Source: Excoecaria cochinchinensis (taxonomy: Eukaryota; Streptophyta; Magnoliopsida; Malpighiales; Euphorbiaceae). From it: a stretch of 64,000 nt of DNA. The notes beneath the pieces are model-generated. The model worked only from the letters and a program-made list of their open reading frames with translations. It was not told where the DNA came from and did not search any database. The position numbers and the translations under genes are program-made. Position 1 is the first letter of the stretch, and every line of letters begins with the position of its first letter. Shown piece by piece: positions 44,180 to 56,566 of this stretch. The stretch lies in the NCBI GenBank assembly GCA_947683425.1, contig CANTUQ010000108.1, positions 62,001 to 126,000 of the forward strand. The letters are read 5' to 3'.

Positions 44180-44574
44180 CTAAGTGAGCAATAGGAGCTT
44201 AGGCAACAAGGTTAGGAAACTTGCTTTGTTTTATTATGTGTTAGTTGATTTTGTTACATTTAATGTTAAATGTTGGCACTTGGGTAATTGCTATGTGATT
44301 AGCATGAAAATATTGGTTGGTATGTGTTTTCTTGAGGAACTCTAATGCATGTGAATAAGAGATGCCTATAACATAACGAACTATAACTAGGGTTGTGGAA
44401 CATGTAATATACCTAATTTTATGCATCTGGAATTGAGTTAATTAAAATGGAAATTGTGTAATATGCTAGTTAATAAGTTGGTTGGCATATGGATATAAGA
44501 GTGAAATGGTTGAATGGTAAGTCTTGTGAAGGATATGAGAAAAGAGGTTGTTTGCACCATTATGATTTGCAACT

Positions 44575-45000
44575 CCTGCATAGGTCACGGTGACATCCAA
44601 GAGATTGCCACCGTGAAGTATGCAAGGTTTGCATTCTGCCTAGTTGTGATTGGTATGTCACGGTAACAACCCAATTGGTTATGACTGTGAGGTACCATGA
44701 ATTCTATTCTGCCCGAAGTGAACTTGGTATGTCACGGTGACAACTAAAAGGGTTGTGACCGTGAGGTACTATAATTTACATTCTGCCTTGCACCAAAGGG
44801 GTATGTTACGGTGACAACCAAAATGGTTGTGACTGTGAGATACTCAAGAGTTGCATTCTGCTTGGGTAAGTGATGTATGTCACAGTGACAACCAAATTGG
44901 TTGTGACCGTGATATACCCTAGATTATATTCTATTTGGAAACCTTTGGTATGTCATTGTGACAACCAAAATGGTTGTGACCGTGAGATACCCTGTTTTGT
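44575..45000 (+). repeat. Array of stem-loop units in E, second copy
   Basis: Same six-unit layout as 40920-41345, with scattered substitutions. Several changes in one arm are matched in the other. Confidence 0.83.
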
Positions 45001-45775
45001 GAAATTCTTGATCATTCATGATTGATGTCTAAATGGTAAAGTGATGATTAATAAGTACTTAATGCTGATATTAAATGGGATGATCATATGTGATTAATGA
45101 GTTTACATGGTTTGTTATGTTATAATCTATGCCAAGTTATTTCATAAGCTATGTGATGAGTTAAAATGACGGCATGATGTGGCTAAGAATGTGAATTTGT
45201 TATTAGTTGCAAATGACTTATTGTAACTTCTGAATCTGTAGTTAATTGAAATAATAAATGAACTGGATAATTATAGCCTGTGAGTCAAGTAGTGGATAGA
45301 TAGGCATGCCTATAGGGTCAAAGTGCTGCAGCCCAATGCGTCCAATTCCTCTGGAATCACAATGCAATTTGAATCCTTACTGGATTCTTCAATGTGAAAC
45401 GTTGAATACGTGGAATTTTTACTGTACCTTAGGGTACCAATGTGAATGTGAGTATCCATGGATACACTGAATTTACTGTACCTCAGGGTTCCAATGCGAT
45501 ACCCATTATCCACGTCATTGAATTGCAGGCAAAACTAAATAAACAAAATTAAGGTAAATATAAGAGGTAAAATTGATATGTATGATCTAATGTACACATT
45601 GATAAGTTTACGATAATTATATGAATGTTGATTTACATTATCTATAAGCAATCGTGCTATGTTAATAGATTATATGCATGCTTAGAAGTTAGCAATTAAA
45701 ATATGAACTTTCGCATGTTGCTTCTATGATATCAAATTTCATTTATGTATGTATATACTATATCTTGTTTCCCCA

Positions 45776-45793
45776 CTAAGCGTTATCGCTTAG
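45776..45793 (+). other. Conserved LTR hairpin in E
   Basis: CCCCA, CTAAGCG, TTAT, CGCTTAG, CACGGG, identical to F1 although the surrounding LTR differs widely. Confidence 0.75.
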
Positions 45794-46206
45794 CACGGGT
45801 TTCTTTTATGATCCGTGTAGGTTTGGACGTGAAGTGAGTTAAAGGACGAACCCATATTACCGACGGTGAACACTAGGAGTGTCTGTCATGTAAGTTTTTG
45901 GGGGTGTTGCATGTTGGCAATGTGGCAATGAATTTTGTATATTCGGTTAAATCCTTTTGTAACCAAGGAATATGTATGAATGTAATAATTAAGTATCGTA
46001 ATATAGGCCTATAGTATATGTGTATGATGTATATAAGTACATAAATGTGTAACATGTGCATAAGATATCCGTTGCATGTGAATGTGTGAGTGATGAAATT
46101 TGTTTGTACAGGTTTAGGCATGTATATGTATTTATGTTTTGTTGCGTGGCAACCATTCTCGACTGCTTTAGTTGAGCTAACCATGTGGTCGGGAATGGGC
46201 ATTACC

Positions 46207-46963
46207 GTGTGAACTCACGGACAAGCAAAACTCAAACAGAGAAATACGATCACACGGTGGTATGACCTTCCTTACTGCCGTGTGGATCAACAAAAACCTA
46301 GAAATTTACTCTATTCATTGCTACCGATTTCCCAAATCTTCACCCCAAACCAAAATTACAATACCATACTCAAATCATGCCCTCAAAACTCAACTCAAAC
46401 AAGTTCAATCCCTTGATAAGCATCTCAATTTTTTGCCAATCAAAATAGAAATTTAAGATTTACAATGCAAATCAACCAAATCCCAAACCTTGGATATCCT
46501 AAGCTCCTTAAGCTCAATCCACAACACTTCCTCCAACCTTTTCTTTACCCTTGGGTCCCTTAGATGGAATCTCTGCCAAACAAACCCCAAAACACACAAA
46601 TAATGCAACTTAGCCCAAGACCATAACATATATACTCATTCCTAAATGGGAGCAAAAAGAAGAAGAAGAAGAAGAAGAACTTACCCAAAATCTGGAAATT
46701 TGCCAAAACCAACCAAAGCCACAGCTAAATGGAGAAAATGATGAACTAGAGGAGGGAGAGTTAGGGCTGGGGAAAAGGAAGAGTAGGAGAGGGAGAATGA
46801 GAATTGAATTAGTTTCCTCCTCCCTCACATGATCCTCTCTTTAGGGTCAACCCACTCTCTTCCTCATTCTCTCTCCTCCACTTGTCACTCATTGGTGGTA
46901 AGTTTGGCAAAATGCCCTTCTAGTCCTTCTTATCTTCTCAAAGCTCAAACAAGCCCTACTAAC
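46207..46963 (-). repeat. LTR G middle fragment
   Basis: Chromovirus LTR sequence between composite E and element B. It has a (GAA)n-rich stretch near 46655-46680 and no supported gene; minus-strand serine-rich ORFs here are low complexity. It joins 62262-62370 across element B. Confidence 0.7.
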
Positions 46964-49026
46964 TGTAAGCACCGTGTCCCGGAGCAGTCCGGATCAGAGG
47001 TTACCCTATAATGAAATTAGTGTTCGAGCCTGCGTAAAGGGCTGGATTTGGAGGTTTTAGTCCCACGTTCCACGAGAAATGAGGCTTTTTACTATTCCTG
47101 GGCAGAGGGGGGAGAAAACAAAGGTTTTTCGAGTCAAAAAGCTTTTTGTACTCCACAGACGGCCAGCCCGTCTGTGAAGTCAGCCCGTCGCTTCGAGTCA
47201 CCGACGACTGGTGGTACTTTCCGACGCCCGTCGAAAAGTCACCGCCCCTGTCAGAATGCTGCCTGGTTTTCCGGAGCACGCAACCCTTCCGACGCCCGTG
47301 GGTGGATATGGCAGGGCCGTCGGATGAATCCTTGTGTCAGAAGGATTCTTTCGATGCCCGCCCCTATACACCGACGCCCGTCGGTCGTGTTTGGTTTATA
47401 AAAGCTCCGGATTTTCAAGAGAAAAGGGTTGGAAAAATTTTCAAAAGGGGAAACTCTGCCCAATTTCAAGCAAATTTTCTCTCTCTTCCAACAAAACACA
47501 TTTACAAAGGAAATCTATTGGATCAAGGATCAAATCAATCAAAAAGGAACTAAAATATTTAGTTTTCTTTAGATATTGATTCCAAAGTCAATCTTTTGAG
47601 GGATTGAAGAAGAAATAGCCCATTTTTATTTCTTTTACCCTTCATCTTTTGCTTCTCGTGGAACGCGTGGGGCTCTAATCAACACAAGAATCTCACCCAA
47701 AGCGATTATCTGAGGGTAAATATTTTGGATTCCTTCTCCTTGTCATTTCATATTTATTCCTTATTTTGTGGAATTTATCAATATCTGTCATTATTTTCCT
47801 TTATTTTGACTCTCTTTGTCTCCTTTTGGGATAAAATCCATTTTTTGGCCTTGGAAAGAATTCTCTCTCTCCTGTTTTTTCGGAGACAGTGGTGACCGAC
47901 GGGTCATCTTTATCACCGACGCCCGTCGGTCACCCCAATTACAGACGCCTCTCCTTGAGTGACAGACGGACATGTCGGTTACCTTAACCGACGCCCGTCG
48001 GTCTTCTAAGGAAGGCCGTCTGTGGGTTCTGCCTCCATCCTTTTAAATCGTTTTTTATCTTTTTCAAATCCTTTCGGTTTCCTACATGTTAACTTTATGT
48101 ATATTAACATCTCTCAACTTTTCTATGAGTGTATATATGATTTCTCTTGGACTACCACAAGCTTGAGCGGCTATCTACCATATGCGGAGGATTCAGTCCG
48201 ATTTAGTTCCCTAACCCTCTCGATTATTTCCTTCATGTTGTTATTTATTGATTATTTCATGTATATGGATATATTCTTCTCATATCTCGTTAATGTATAA
48301 ACATAATCTAAATGATTTTATACTTAAATAAAAATGAGGTTTCTATAAAGTACAAAAGGGGCCAAAGCCCTATCTTTATCCAATAAAATCATCATAAACA
48401 AAAATCTCCAATTTTAATAATGATGCATGCGAGGACCAAAGTCCTCAAAATAAGCAATGCCCCGATTTATGCATGATTCGCACATTTATGAAAGGGAGTT
48501 GTATTTCGCTCCTTGTATTATTAAAATTTATCGCTTTCATTATCTATCTGATTATTTATCGCTTTCAAAATGTGAATAAGTGCGCCTTTTAATCAATTGC
48601 ATAGTGTGGAGAGAGAGTGAATTGATGATATTAAGATTTGATCATAAAATAAATGAGGTAGAAATAGATGAGAAATCCCGGACCCAGCTCTGGTCTTTGG
48701 GCTCAAGAGGTTAGAGGTTATCCTCCAAAATACTTCTTGGGTCACGAGGCTTTAGAGCTAATCCTAGGCTCTTTAGGGTGAGAAGTTCATCTTCCATGAC
48801 CCCTCTGGCTGGCCCAAAATGGATACCAAGCATAGTCTTAGGCTCTCCGAGGCGAGAGTAACTTTCCCAATGTTCTATTGGGTGGCGACTCCATGAAACC
48901 TCCGTGTTTCCCAACATAGATGCACTTGCAATTCATTTGCAAGATGTCAACGAACCCACAAGTGCCCCGATCGCCCACGTGCGGGCGGTCAAGCGGGCGG
49001 CCTGCGGGGATCCGGCGCGCATCACA
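46964..49026 (+). repeat. Element B 5' LTR
   Basis: TGTAAGCACC to GCGCATCACA, 2063 bp, the same family as the A LTR. The promoter module is at 47370-47403 (ACCGAC/GTCGGT pair; TATAAAA at 47397, 10 nt after the CCCGTCGGTC box). Confidence 0.93.
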
Positions 49027-49027
49027 G

Positions 49028-49046
49028 TGGCGACTCCGCTGGGGAC
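49028..49046 (+). other. Primer binding site of element B
   Basis: TGGCGACTCCGCTGGGGAC, identical to that of A. Confidence 0.85.
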
Positions 49047-49943
49047 GTTTATGGTTCAAGATTTCGATTTGAAAATACCTCATTTAACATTTATGATTAA
49101 AATTTAATTCACAAATTTGCTTTCTCTCAAAATTGCATTCGCATATCATTAGAGCCTTAGAATATGCTAGTTTGGTCCCTCTTTTAGCCCCGGTGCGTTC
49201 CTGAAGCACGACCTCATTTTCACTCAATTTGGGGAAGTGTTAAGGATAATCACCATCCCAAGCCACGTACCTCAATGGTATATCAAAATGACGACCCGAT
49301 CGATCGCTATGCCCGTGATGGGCTAGACCTGTCGGCAGGGATCATGCTTGGGTAGCCTTAAAGAAACATCTCCCTTGTCCAAAGCTCATGTAACGGCCGT
49401 AGCTATTTTGCACAGGTGAAATGAACCTTAATTCCATGCTTGCTGTATGGATCCTCGTGTATTGGGTGAGTCCAGATGTCTCGCTTGGTAACCTAGCCAA
49501 AGGCTTTCATGCCCTGGTAGGGCCATGTCGAAATTTATGGAATGTCCAAATACGTGACGATCATTATCCATCCGCTTGTACATTAGCATAGGAGTGTCAT
49601 GCTGCCGATTTTTTGCCGTGCATCGTGCGTGTCCATTGGGTCCCTCGTTGACCCTTGGGCTAATCCCACCTAGGAAAGAGACTGCACGACCACGTGTGTG
49701 GGAGAAATAAGGGCAAAAGGACCTACTTGCTTGCTTGTACTCTGTAAGTGTTGCATATCACGACCATACAATATACCTACATTTCAGCATCATACCTAAC
49801 TTTTTGTCCCTGCAGCCATCATAGATCTGTCCAGGTGGACTAGATCACCAACCGGATGACTGATCCGAGTTCCTACTCCCGAGCTGTCGGATAGAGAGGG
49901 TCTACCAGAAATCTTATCAGAAATCAATGGTACAGTATCTTAG
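49047..49943 (+). other. Element B leader
   Basis: Homologous to the A leader, including the acceptor-like 'ttttgtccctgcag' ending at 49815. No gene. Confidence 0.7.
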
Positions 49944-52283
49944 ATGGCAAACTCGCCTAGGGGGGAAGACGCCACCAGGGCCATGATTGCGGAAGAAGTG
50001 GGCCTCCGTTTTGAGGAATTCGAGGGTAGGATGATGAATATGTTGACCGCCTTGGCACAGCAGAATGTTCCGCAGAATGCCCCACAGAATCCTCCTCCTC
50101 CTCCTCCAGTGAGATAGAATGAGCCAGAAGAAGAAAGGGTTGAAAGGCAAGAAGAGCCCGTTAGGCCGCCACCAGTAGAATTGAGATCAGTGGCCTCGGG
50201 AGAGCAGAGAAGAAGGCCTGTGCTGAGAATTGATGATGATATCGAAGACGATAGGATGAGCCTCGCATCTGAGAGGGGGAAAGCACCTCAGACCGATGAC
50301 TTCATTTTAAAGAAAATGGAAGAGAGGTTCGAAGCTATGGCTCGTATGTTGAGTAGGGGTCAAGGGATGAACCCGGAAGATAAGGAATTGGAGGGAGAGG
50401 ACTCGATCCCTTACAACTTCAAAGTGCCAGATGTGCCGAAGTTTGACGGTACTTCTGATCCAACCGCTCACGTGAAACAGTATTCTCTGGTTATGAAGGG
50501 GACCACGTTGCCTAAGAAGCAGAAGGTAGAATACTTTTGTCTGAGTCTGACCTCTCATGCCATCGACTGGTATCATGGCCTTGACCGCCGCACTAAAGAA
50601 GATTGGGATCTGCTCACTGAGGAGTTTTTGAAGCAGTATGACTGCAATACCAGAATGGAGGTGACTCTGAAAGATCTTGAACTGCTCCAGCAGAAAGCCG
50701 AAGAATCTTTCCATGATTATCTCACCCGATGGAGGAACCGTGTAATGGAGATGCGGAGGAAGCCTGACACCCAGGATCAGATTCGTTTGTTCATCAAGAA
50801 CGCGAGCCCGTACTTGAAAGATGGGTTGAAGATGAAGGGGTTGAAGGACTGGGAGTCTCTCAAGGATATAGCCATCGAGGCAGAAGGAGAGTTCTTGGCT
50901 AGGAAGGCTAACAATGATAATTTTGCCAAAAGGGCTAACCCCGGTCAAGGAACCAGTAGGCCGGCGGGTCCCGGTAATAGCGCCAGAAGAACAGGCGAGG
51001 TGTCTGCTACTGAGGTAACCACCCAGAGGAAGTTTTCGAACTTGGGGAGACCATTATCTTGGGTTTTGAGAAGGTTAATGAAGGAGGGAAAATTGCAGCC
51101 CTTAGCTCCTAGACCTGCTTTGACGCAGGGGAAGCCTGGACACAAAGATAATGAATTCTGTGCATTCCACCAGCACTAAGGCCACATCACAGATAACTGC
51201 AAAGCGCTCCGACACTCTATCCAAGACTTAATTGATAGCAAGCATATTTCTGACCCTGAAAAGAGGGAAACTGAGAAGAAGCCCGGTTATAATGCCGTAC
51301 CACCACCCGTGTTTATGATCGAATCTAGCCTGCCAGAGTGGTGTGTGCTACAAGATCTATATGGGAGCAAGAATTTTGCTGCTTATTGTTCCGAGATTAG
51401 AAAGGAGAGAGCAGTCGTGGCTACCCTTGATTGCTGGTCTAACAGTGAGAGCGGCGGAGAAGCCGAGGAGAAGGGAGAAATGAACCTTGACTTGTGGGGG
51501 TCTGATGAAGACAAAGAAGAAGAAATAGGGGCTGTGACGAGAAGCGAAAGAGTGGTTCCCGAGATTACGAGACTACCCGAGCCAGTGCAGACGCCGGCAG
51601 AGAAAGAACCGGTGGAGAATCAGATTGTCAAACAATTGAAGAAGATTGCGGCTCAAATATCCATCTGGGATCTTTTGAGACAATCCCCCTCTCATAGGCA
51701 GAAGGTAGTAGAGGCTTTGGTTGAGGACACGGTCGCCACCACGATCTCCCCATCAGAACTGTTGGGCCTAATTAAGGGAGGATCCGAGGAGAGATTGGTC
51801 TTTTCTGACGCCGACCTACCGGTCGAAGGCCGCAATCATAACAGATTCTTATACATCAAGGTGCAGATTAACGACAAGCACACTGCTTGTGTTATGGTAG
51901 ACGATGGGTCTTCTATCAATGTGTGCCCCCTGATAGCTCTGCAGGCTTTCGGTTTAAACAAGGATATGCTCAGTGGATCAGATCTGGCTATCACAGCCTA
52001 CGATAATTCGAGGAGGCAAGCCTCGGGAACCTTTAAGACCTTGGTCAAGGCAGGACCCATTGAAGTGGAGGTAGAATTTGTAGTGCTGCCCATCCCTGCT
52101 AACTTCTCAGCTCTGCTTGGGAGACCCTGGTTCCACAAATTAGGAGGAGTGCCATCCACGCTACATCAGATGATAAAGTTCCCACATGAAGGGGAGGTGG
52201 TGACTATCAAGGCAGCCAGGGAGAACCAGGTCTCAGCACTTGAATTGCTAATCAGCCATTTAGTGGCTTCCACGTGTCCATGA
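49944..52283 (+). pseudogene. gag-pro: Element B gag and protease
   Basis: ATG at 49944 (MANSPRGEDATR), as in A. The gag domain, zinc knuckle (CAFHQH at the 51177 stop) and protease motif VDDGSS (about 51900) are all recognisable. Breaks: TAG 50115-50117, TAA 51177-51179, and a 1-bp deletion near 52244 that shifts the frame before the G-patch-like segment. No intact product can be made. Confidence 0.88.
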
Positions 52284-55200
52284 TAAGAGAAGAGCATGGG
52301 TCAGTGGATAACCCAGCTGTGGTTAATATGTTGAAGAAGATGCATTACCTCCCTGGGGCCGGTTTGGGCAGAAACTCTCAAGGGTTACAAACAGCGATCA
52401 CCACTCGAGGTCAGAAGAACCGAAAAGGTCTGGGGTACAGAGGTGGCTTCGGCAAGAAGAAGGCGACAAATAAGATCCCTCACATTTCGAAGAGCTTCGT
52501 ACCAGCATCCTCAGTTTGTGCTTACACTGGCGAAGATGAGCCGCAATGTGTAGATGGGAGGATTGTCCCTGGCTTCGAGATCTTTAATGATGTATTTGAT
52601 TGGAGAGTCGGGTTTATCAAGACTGCTGAAGACTTCTGGGATGAGGAGGTCATGACTCAGGGTATCACTTGGGACAAATGCGAGCCTGAAGAGGTTGTTA
52701 CTGAAAAGATGATAGATGCCAAGCTAAAAGGGAAAGGGAAGATAACAGAATTAGAACCGAAAATGGGAGATTTGAGGATTTCCTCCGACATGCCTGAGGG
52801 GCCTCTGCAGAATCAGGAAGCTAGTGAGCAGGCCGCGATAGCATCAACCTCGGGAGTGGCAGAAGAAGACTCTAGCTTAGACTGTCTTTTTATTCCAGAA
52901 CTCTTTTATGATGTAAATGACAATTATAATATTATTAATAAGGCAAACAATTTCTCTTACTTGTGCGATGTTTCTAATAATTTCAACATGCATGAATCAT
53001 ATTCCATCAATTTTTGACATTGATTCCACTGATACAACGCCTTTTAATCTTGGAACCTCAGAAAATTCGAGAGAAATTCTAATAGCATCAAATATAACTC
53101 CTGAGGAGAGAAAAAATTTTGAGAGAATAATAAGAAAACATGAAAAAGTCTTTGCCTGGACCTATGAGGACATGCCGGGAATTGACTGAGATGTGGCAGA
53201 ACATGCTATCCCAACTTATCCGGATTACAAACCTGTGAAACAGAAGTTGAGAAGGCTCAGACCAGAATGGGCAGACAAGGTTAAGGAGGAAATTCGACAG
53301 CAGGTGGAAGCCAAGTTCCTTGTTGAGGTGCAGTATCCTACATGGCTGGCAAATGTGGTCCCTGTAGTAAAGAAGAACGGAAAGGTCAGGGTATGTGTGG
53401 ATTATCGAGATCTGAACAAAGCTTGCCCTAAAGATGATTTTCCACTACCCCATATCGATGTATTGATAGACAGTGCCGCCAATTGCGCGATGTACAGCTT
53501 TGGAGATGGTTATGTGGGCTACAATCTGATCCTGAACAGAATAGCTGACCGGGTTAAAGCCGCTTTCATCACGGGGTGGGGGACCTACGCCTACCGGGTC
53601 ATGCCTTTCGGCCTAAAGAACGCAGGGGCCACATACTAGAGAATGGCGACCAAGATCTTAAGTGACCTGATCCATAAAGAAGTGGAAGTGTATGTCGATG
53701 ACATGATGGTCAAATCAGCCACTCGAGAGGGGCACTTTGAAGCTCTAGAGAAGTTCTTCACCAGGATTGACAAGTATAGTCTGCGACTTAACCCCAAGAA
53801 GTGCATTTTCGGATTGACTTCAGGAAAACTATTGGGACATGTCGTCAGTCAGAGGGGAATAGAAATTGACCTGGACAAGGTGAAGGCCATCAGAGAGATG
53901 CCCGTGCCGCAAAAGGAGAAGGATGTAAGGAGTTTCCTAGGCAAGCTGCAGTATGTCAGCCGATTCATTGCCAAGCTCACTTCGATATGCGAGCCTATTT
54001 TTAAGCTGCTTAGAAAGAATCAACCTGTGGTCTGGAACAAAGAATGCCAGAAAGCCTTTGACAGCATCAGGGAATACCTATTGAATCCGCCAGTGCTAAG
54101 GCCTCCACAACCAATCAAACCGCTTATCTTGTATCTGGCAGTAGAAGACAGTTCAGTGGGCGCCATGATGGCTCAAGAGGATGAATTTGGGGTGGAGTTT
54201 GCAATTTATTACCTCAGCAAGAAATTCCTAGCTTATGAGATAAAATATGCTGAAGTAGAAAAGATCTGTCTCGCGGTAATTTGGGCATCAAAGAAACTGA
54301 GACATTATTTCCACTCGTACAAGGTTCAAGCAATGGCCAAGCAGAATCCGTTAAGATATTTGTAGGAAGCACCGTCTCTGCTTGGAAAGATGGGGAGGTG
54401 GCTGCTCTTGCTGCAGGAGTTTGATGTGCAATACATCACCCGCAAGACTATTAAAGGGCGAGCCGTAGCAGAATTTCTTGCTGAGCATCCTATTCAAGGA
54501 GATACTCCCGAGTTTACCTTTCCTGATGAGAGCATAGTCGCAATTTCTGTTCAGGGATGGCAGTTACACTTCGACGGGGCGGTGAATAACAGAGGAGCCG
54601 GAGTTGGGATCATCTTGACGACCCCAGATAATGAGAAACTTCCCCTCGCTAAGAAGCTGAGGTACAAAGCAACCAACAATGAAGCCGAATACGAAGCGTG
54701 CACATTCGGATTGGAAGCTTTAGCGGCATTGGGGGCAAAGAATATAGAAGTCTTCGGTGACTCATCCTTGGTGATTAACCAGATCCGAGGTGAGTGGGCA
54801 GTAAAGGAAGAACGGCTGATGCCCTATATTGAGCATTTGAAAGAGATGTGTTGGCAGTTCGAGACCTGCACTTTCCACTTCGTGCTGAGAGATGAAAACC
54901 GTCTGGCTGATGCGTTGGCAACCTTAGTGTCAATGTGGGATAACCCCGAAGGAGTGGCTATGAAGCCAGTGCTGATTTCGAGTTCTGATAAGTCCAGTTT
55001 TGAAACTAAGCCTGTGATGGAAGTGGAAGTGGCGGATGGGAAACCATGGTACTTCGACATCATGAACTACTTGGAAAACAATAAATTTCCAGAAGAAGCT
55101 ACTGAGAAAGACCAGAGGATGATCCGGAAGCTATCCACTCAGTTCATATCCTTGGAAGGGGTGTTGTACAAGAGACGGTCGGATGGGATTCAGCTCAGGT

Positions 55201-55379
55201 GCCTGAATGAAAAGGAAGCTCGCAGGGTGATGGAGGAAACCCATGCAAGTGTCTGTGGGGCCCACATGAACGGTTTGACCTTGGCTAAGAAGATCATGAG
55301 GCAAGGCTTCTATTGGCTTACGATAGACAATGACTGCTCGAAATATGTTAAGCAATGCCAGCTGTGCCAAAAAATAAGG
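52274..55379 (+). pseudogene. pol: Element B G-patch-like segment, RT, RNase H domains and integrase zinc finger
   Basis: Frame 52274-53017 carries the G-patch-like motif (MHYLPGAGLGRNSQG) and reads through both sites that are stops in A before 6398. A 5-bp deletion near 53000 shifts the frame. TGA 53187, TAG 53637 and TAG 54363 break RT (YVDD near 53690). The archaeal-type RNase H (HFDGAV, NNEAEYEA, FGDSS, RLADAL) is complete in 54390-55394, and the integrase HHCC finger ends at CQLCQ. At about 55373 the sequence jumps to the antisense-gene intron, so no integrase core exists. Confidence 0.88.
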
Positions 55380-55380
55380 C

Positions 55381-56101
55381 ACAGGGTTGTGTGAAAATCC
55401 GAAAGGACGCACCTCCCGCTAAGAAAAGCTAGTGTGAAAATCCATAAGGGACGCACTACCTTTAAAATAATGACGTACCTGGAGCAATAAGGGGCTGCCG
55501 GTAAAGGTTGTAGTGGACCCAGAACTCACAACGTCCAAGCCCAGAATGATTTTAGCCAGAATGAGCAGTAAGGGTGATAATCCCAGATGAAAGTCACCCA
55601 AGACTCCGAACAGGCGAGAGTCACCTGTCAAACCCCCTGGAACAACAGTAAGGAAGTTCACCATGCAAAACAAGAATGTGATGCTTACCCGGTAGGTGGG
55701 GATGTCGGTGAACTGATCCAGAGCCTCGATCAGTGGCCCCAGAGCAAAGAAAGAGCCCGGAGTAATCAGCCGGACGGCCTCAGATGAGGGTATACCAAGC
55801 GCATAGCTATATCCCGGGCCTGGAATAGACCGCAGCGGGGGACGCAGGGCAGAGCGCTAGGAGGGAACCAAGCTCCAAGAATGGCAGCTAATTCTTCAGG
55901 CAAAGGGCACAGTTCCTAATAAGTGAACCGAAAAACGTGGAACCGGGGGTTCCAGAAGTGGGTCGCCGCCAAAAGGAGGTTTTGGTCGACTTTCACCCGG
56001 CACAGGTATTTCTACCCGGACAGAGAGGAAAGGGAGCCCTCTTTCCAAGTGTGTTTGTCATCTAAGATACGGTGCATCCTTTGGGCTAGAGAGGAAGACA
56101 T
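55381..56101 (-). pseudogene. Element B antisense DUF7745-like gene, exon 1 and part of the intron
   Basis: ATG at 56101 corresponds to the A start. The donor GTACGT follows 55479. The LAKIILGLD and TGSPLLLQ motifs are present. Stops include TAG for CAG in the FTYQELCP segment (near 55917). Exon 2 was removed by the integrase-region deletion. Confidence 0.78.
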
Positions 56102-56170
56102 GTTGAGAAATAAGGAAGGCTCAAGATGTTGGAAAATGAAGAGACTCAAGAAGAGCAAAAATCTTGGCAG

Positions 56171-56197
56171 AATTTATAGGGAAGGGTCACCGACGGC
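56171..56197 (-). promoter_or_regulatory. Promoter of the antisense gene in B
   Basis: Minus strand: GCCGTCGGTG, 9 nt, TATAAATT. Same geometry as in A, with the box closer to the LTR consensus. Confidence 0.7.
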
Positions 56198-56345
56198 CTA
56201 CCCGTCTCTCTATAGAGACGGCCTGTCCGTCGGTAGAGATTCACCTGACAGGCGCATGCGTCATCATTGCATTTATCATGCGCATTAAATTGCATTTATT
56301 GCATGATAGACGGCCAGCCCGTCGGTTGCTTCTACAGACTCCCAG

Positions 56346-56371
56346 CCCGTCGATCACGAAATTCTATATAA
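56346..56371 (+). promoter_or_regulatory. Internal promoter of the sense accessory gene in B
   Basis: CCCGTCGATC, 9 nt, TATATAA. One substitution from the A box; spacing unchanged. Confidence 0.7.
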
Positions 56372-56566
56372 GGGCGAGTGACAGACGGTGCAAACGCTGC
56401 TGTCCCTTTCTTCTTCCTCTCCCAAACCGTTTTTAAGCATTTTTTTTAGTGTTCTTTCAAGCATTCTTCATTTTTTTCGCGATTTCTTCATATTTTCGCA
56501 TTATTTACTCACCGGGCGCTTTGATATTTATATTTTCTTCAGTTTCTACACTTCTCGCGATTACAA

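Larger units (their letters stand above)
39918..46206 (+). mobile_element. Composite E: two partial copies of one chromovirus-type LTR around inverted LTR F2
   Basis: It starts TGTAATGGCCCGG and ends GGGCATTACC (last base mutated), flanked by GTGTG (39913-39917, 46207-46211). 39918-41993 holds the LTR start to middle, and 44180-46206 the LTR middle to end. 40535-41993 and 44180-45640 are direct repeats of about 1.46 kb. The simplest reading is a full-length element whose 3' LTR took in F2 and then lost everything from the first LTR to the middle of F2. No coding sequence remains. Confidence 0.75.
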
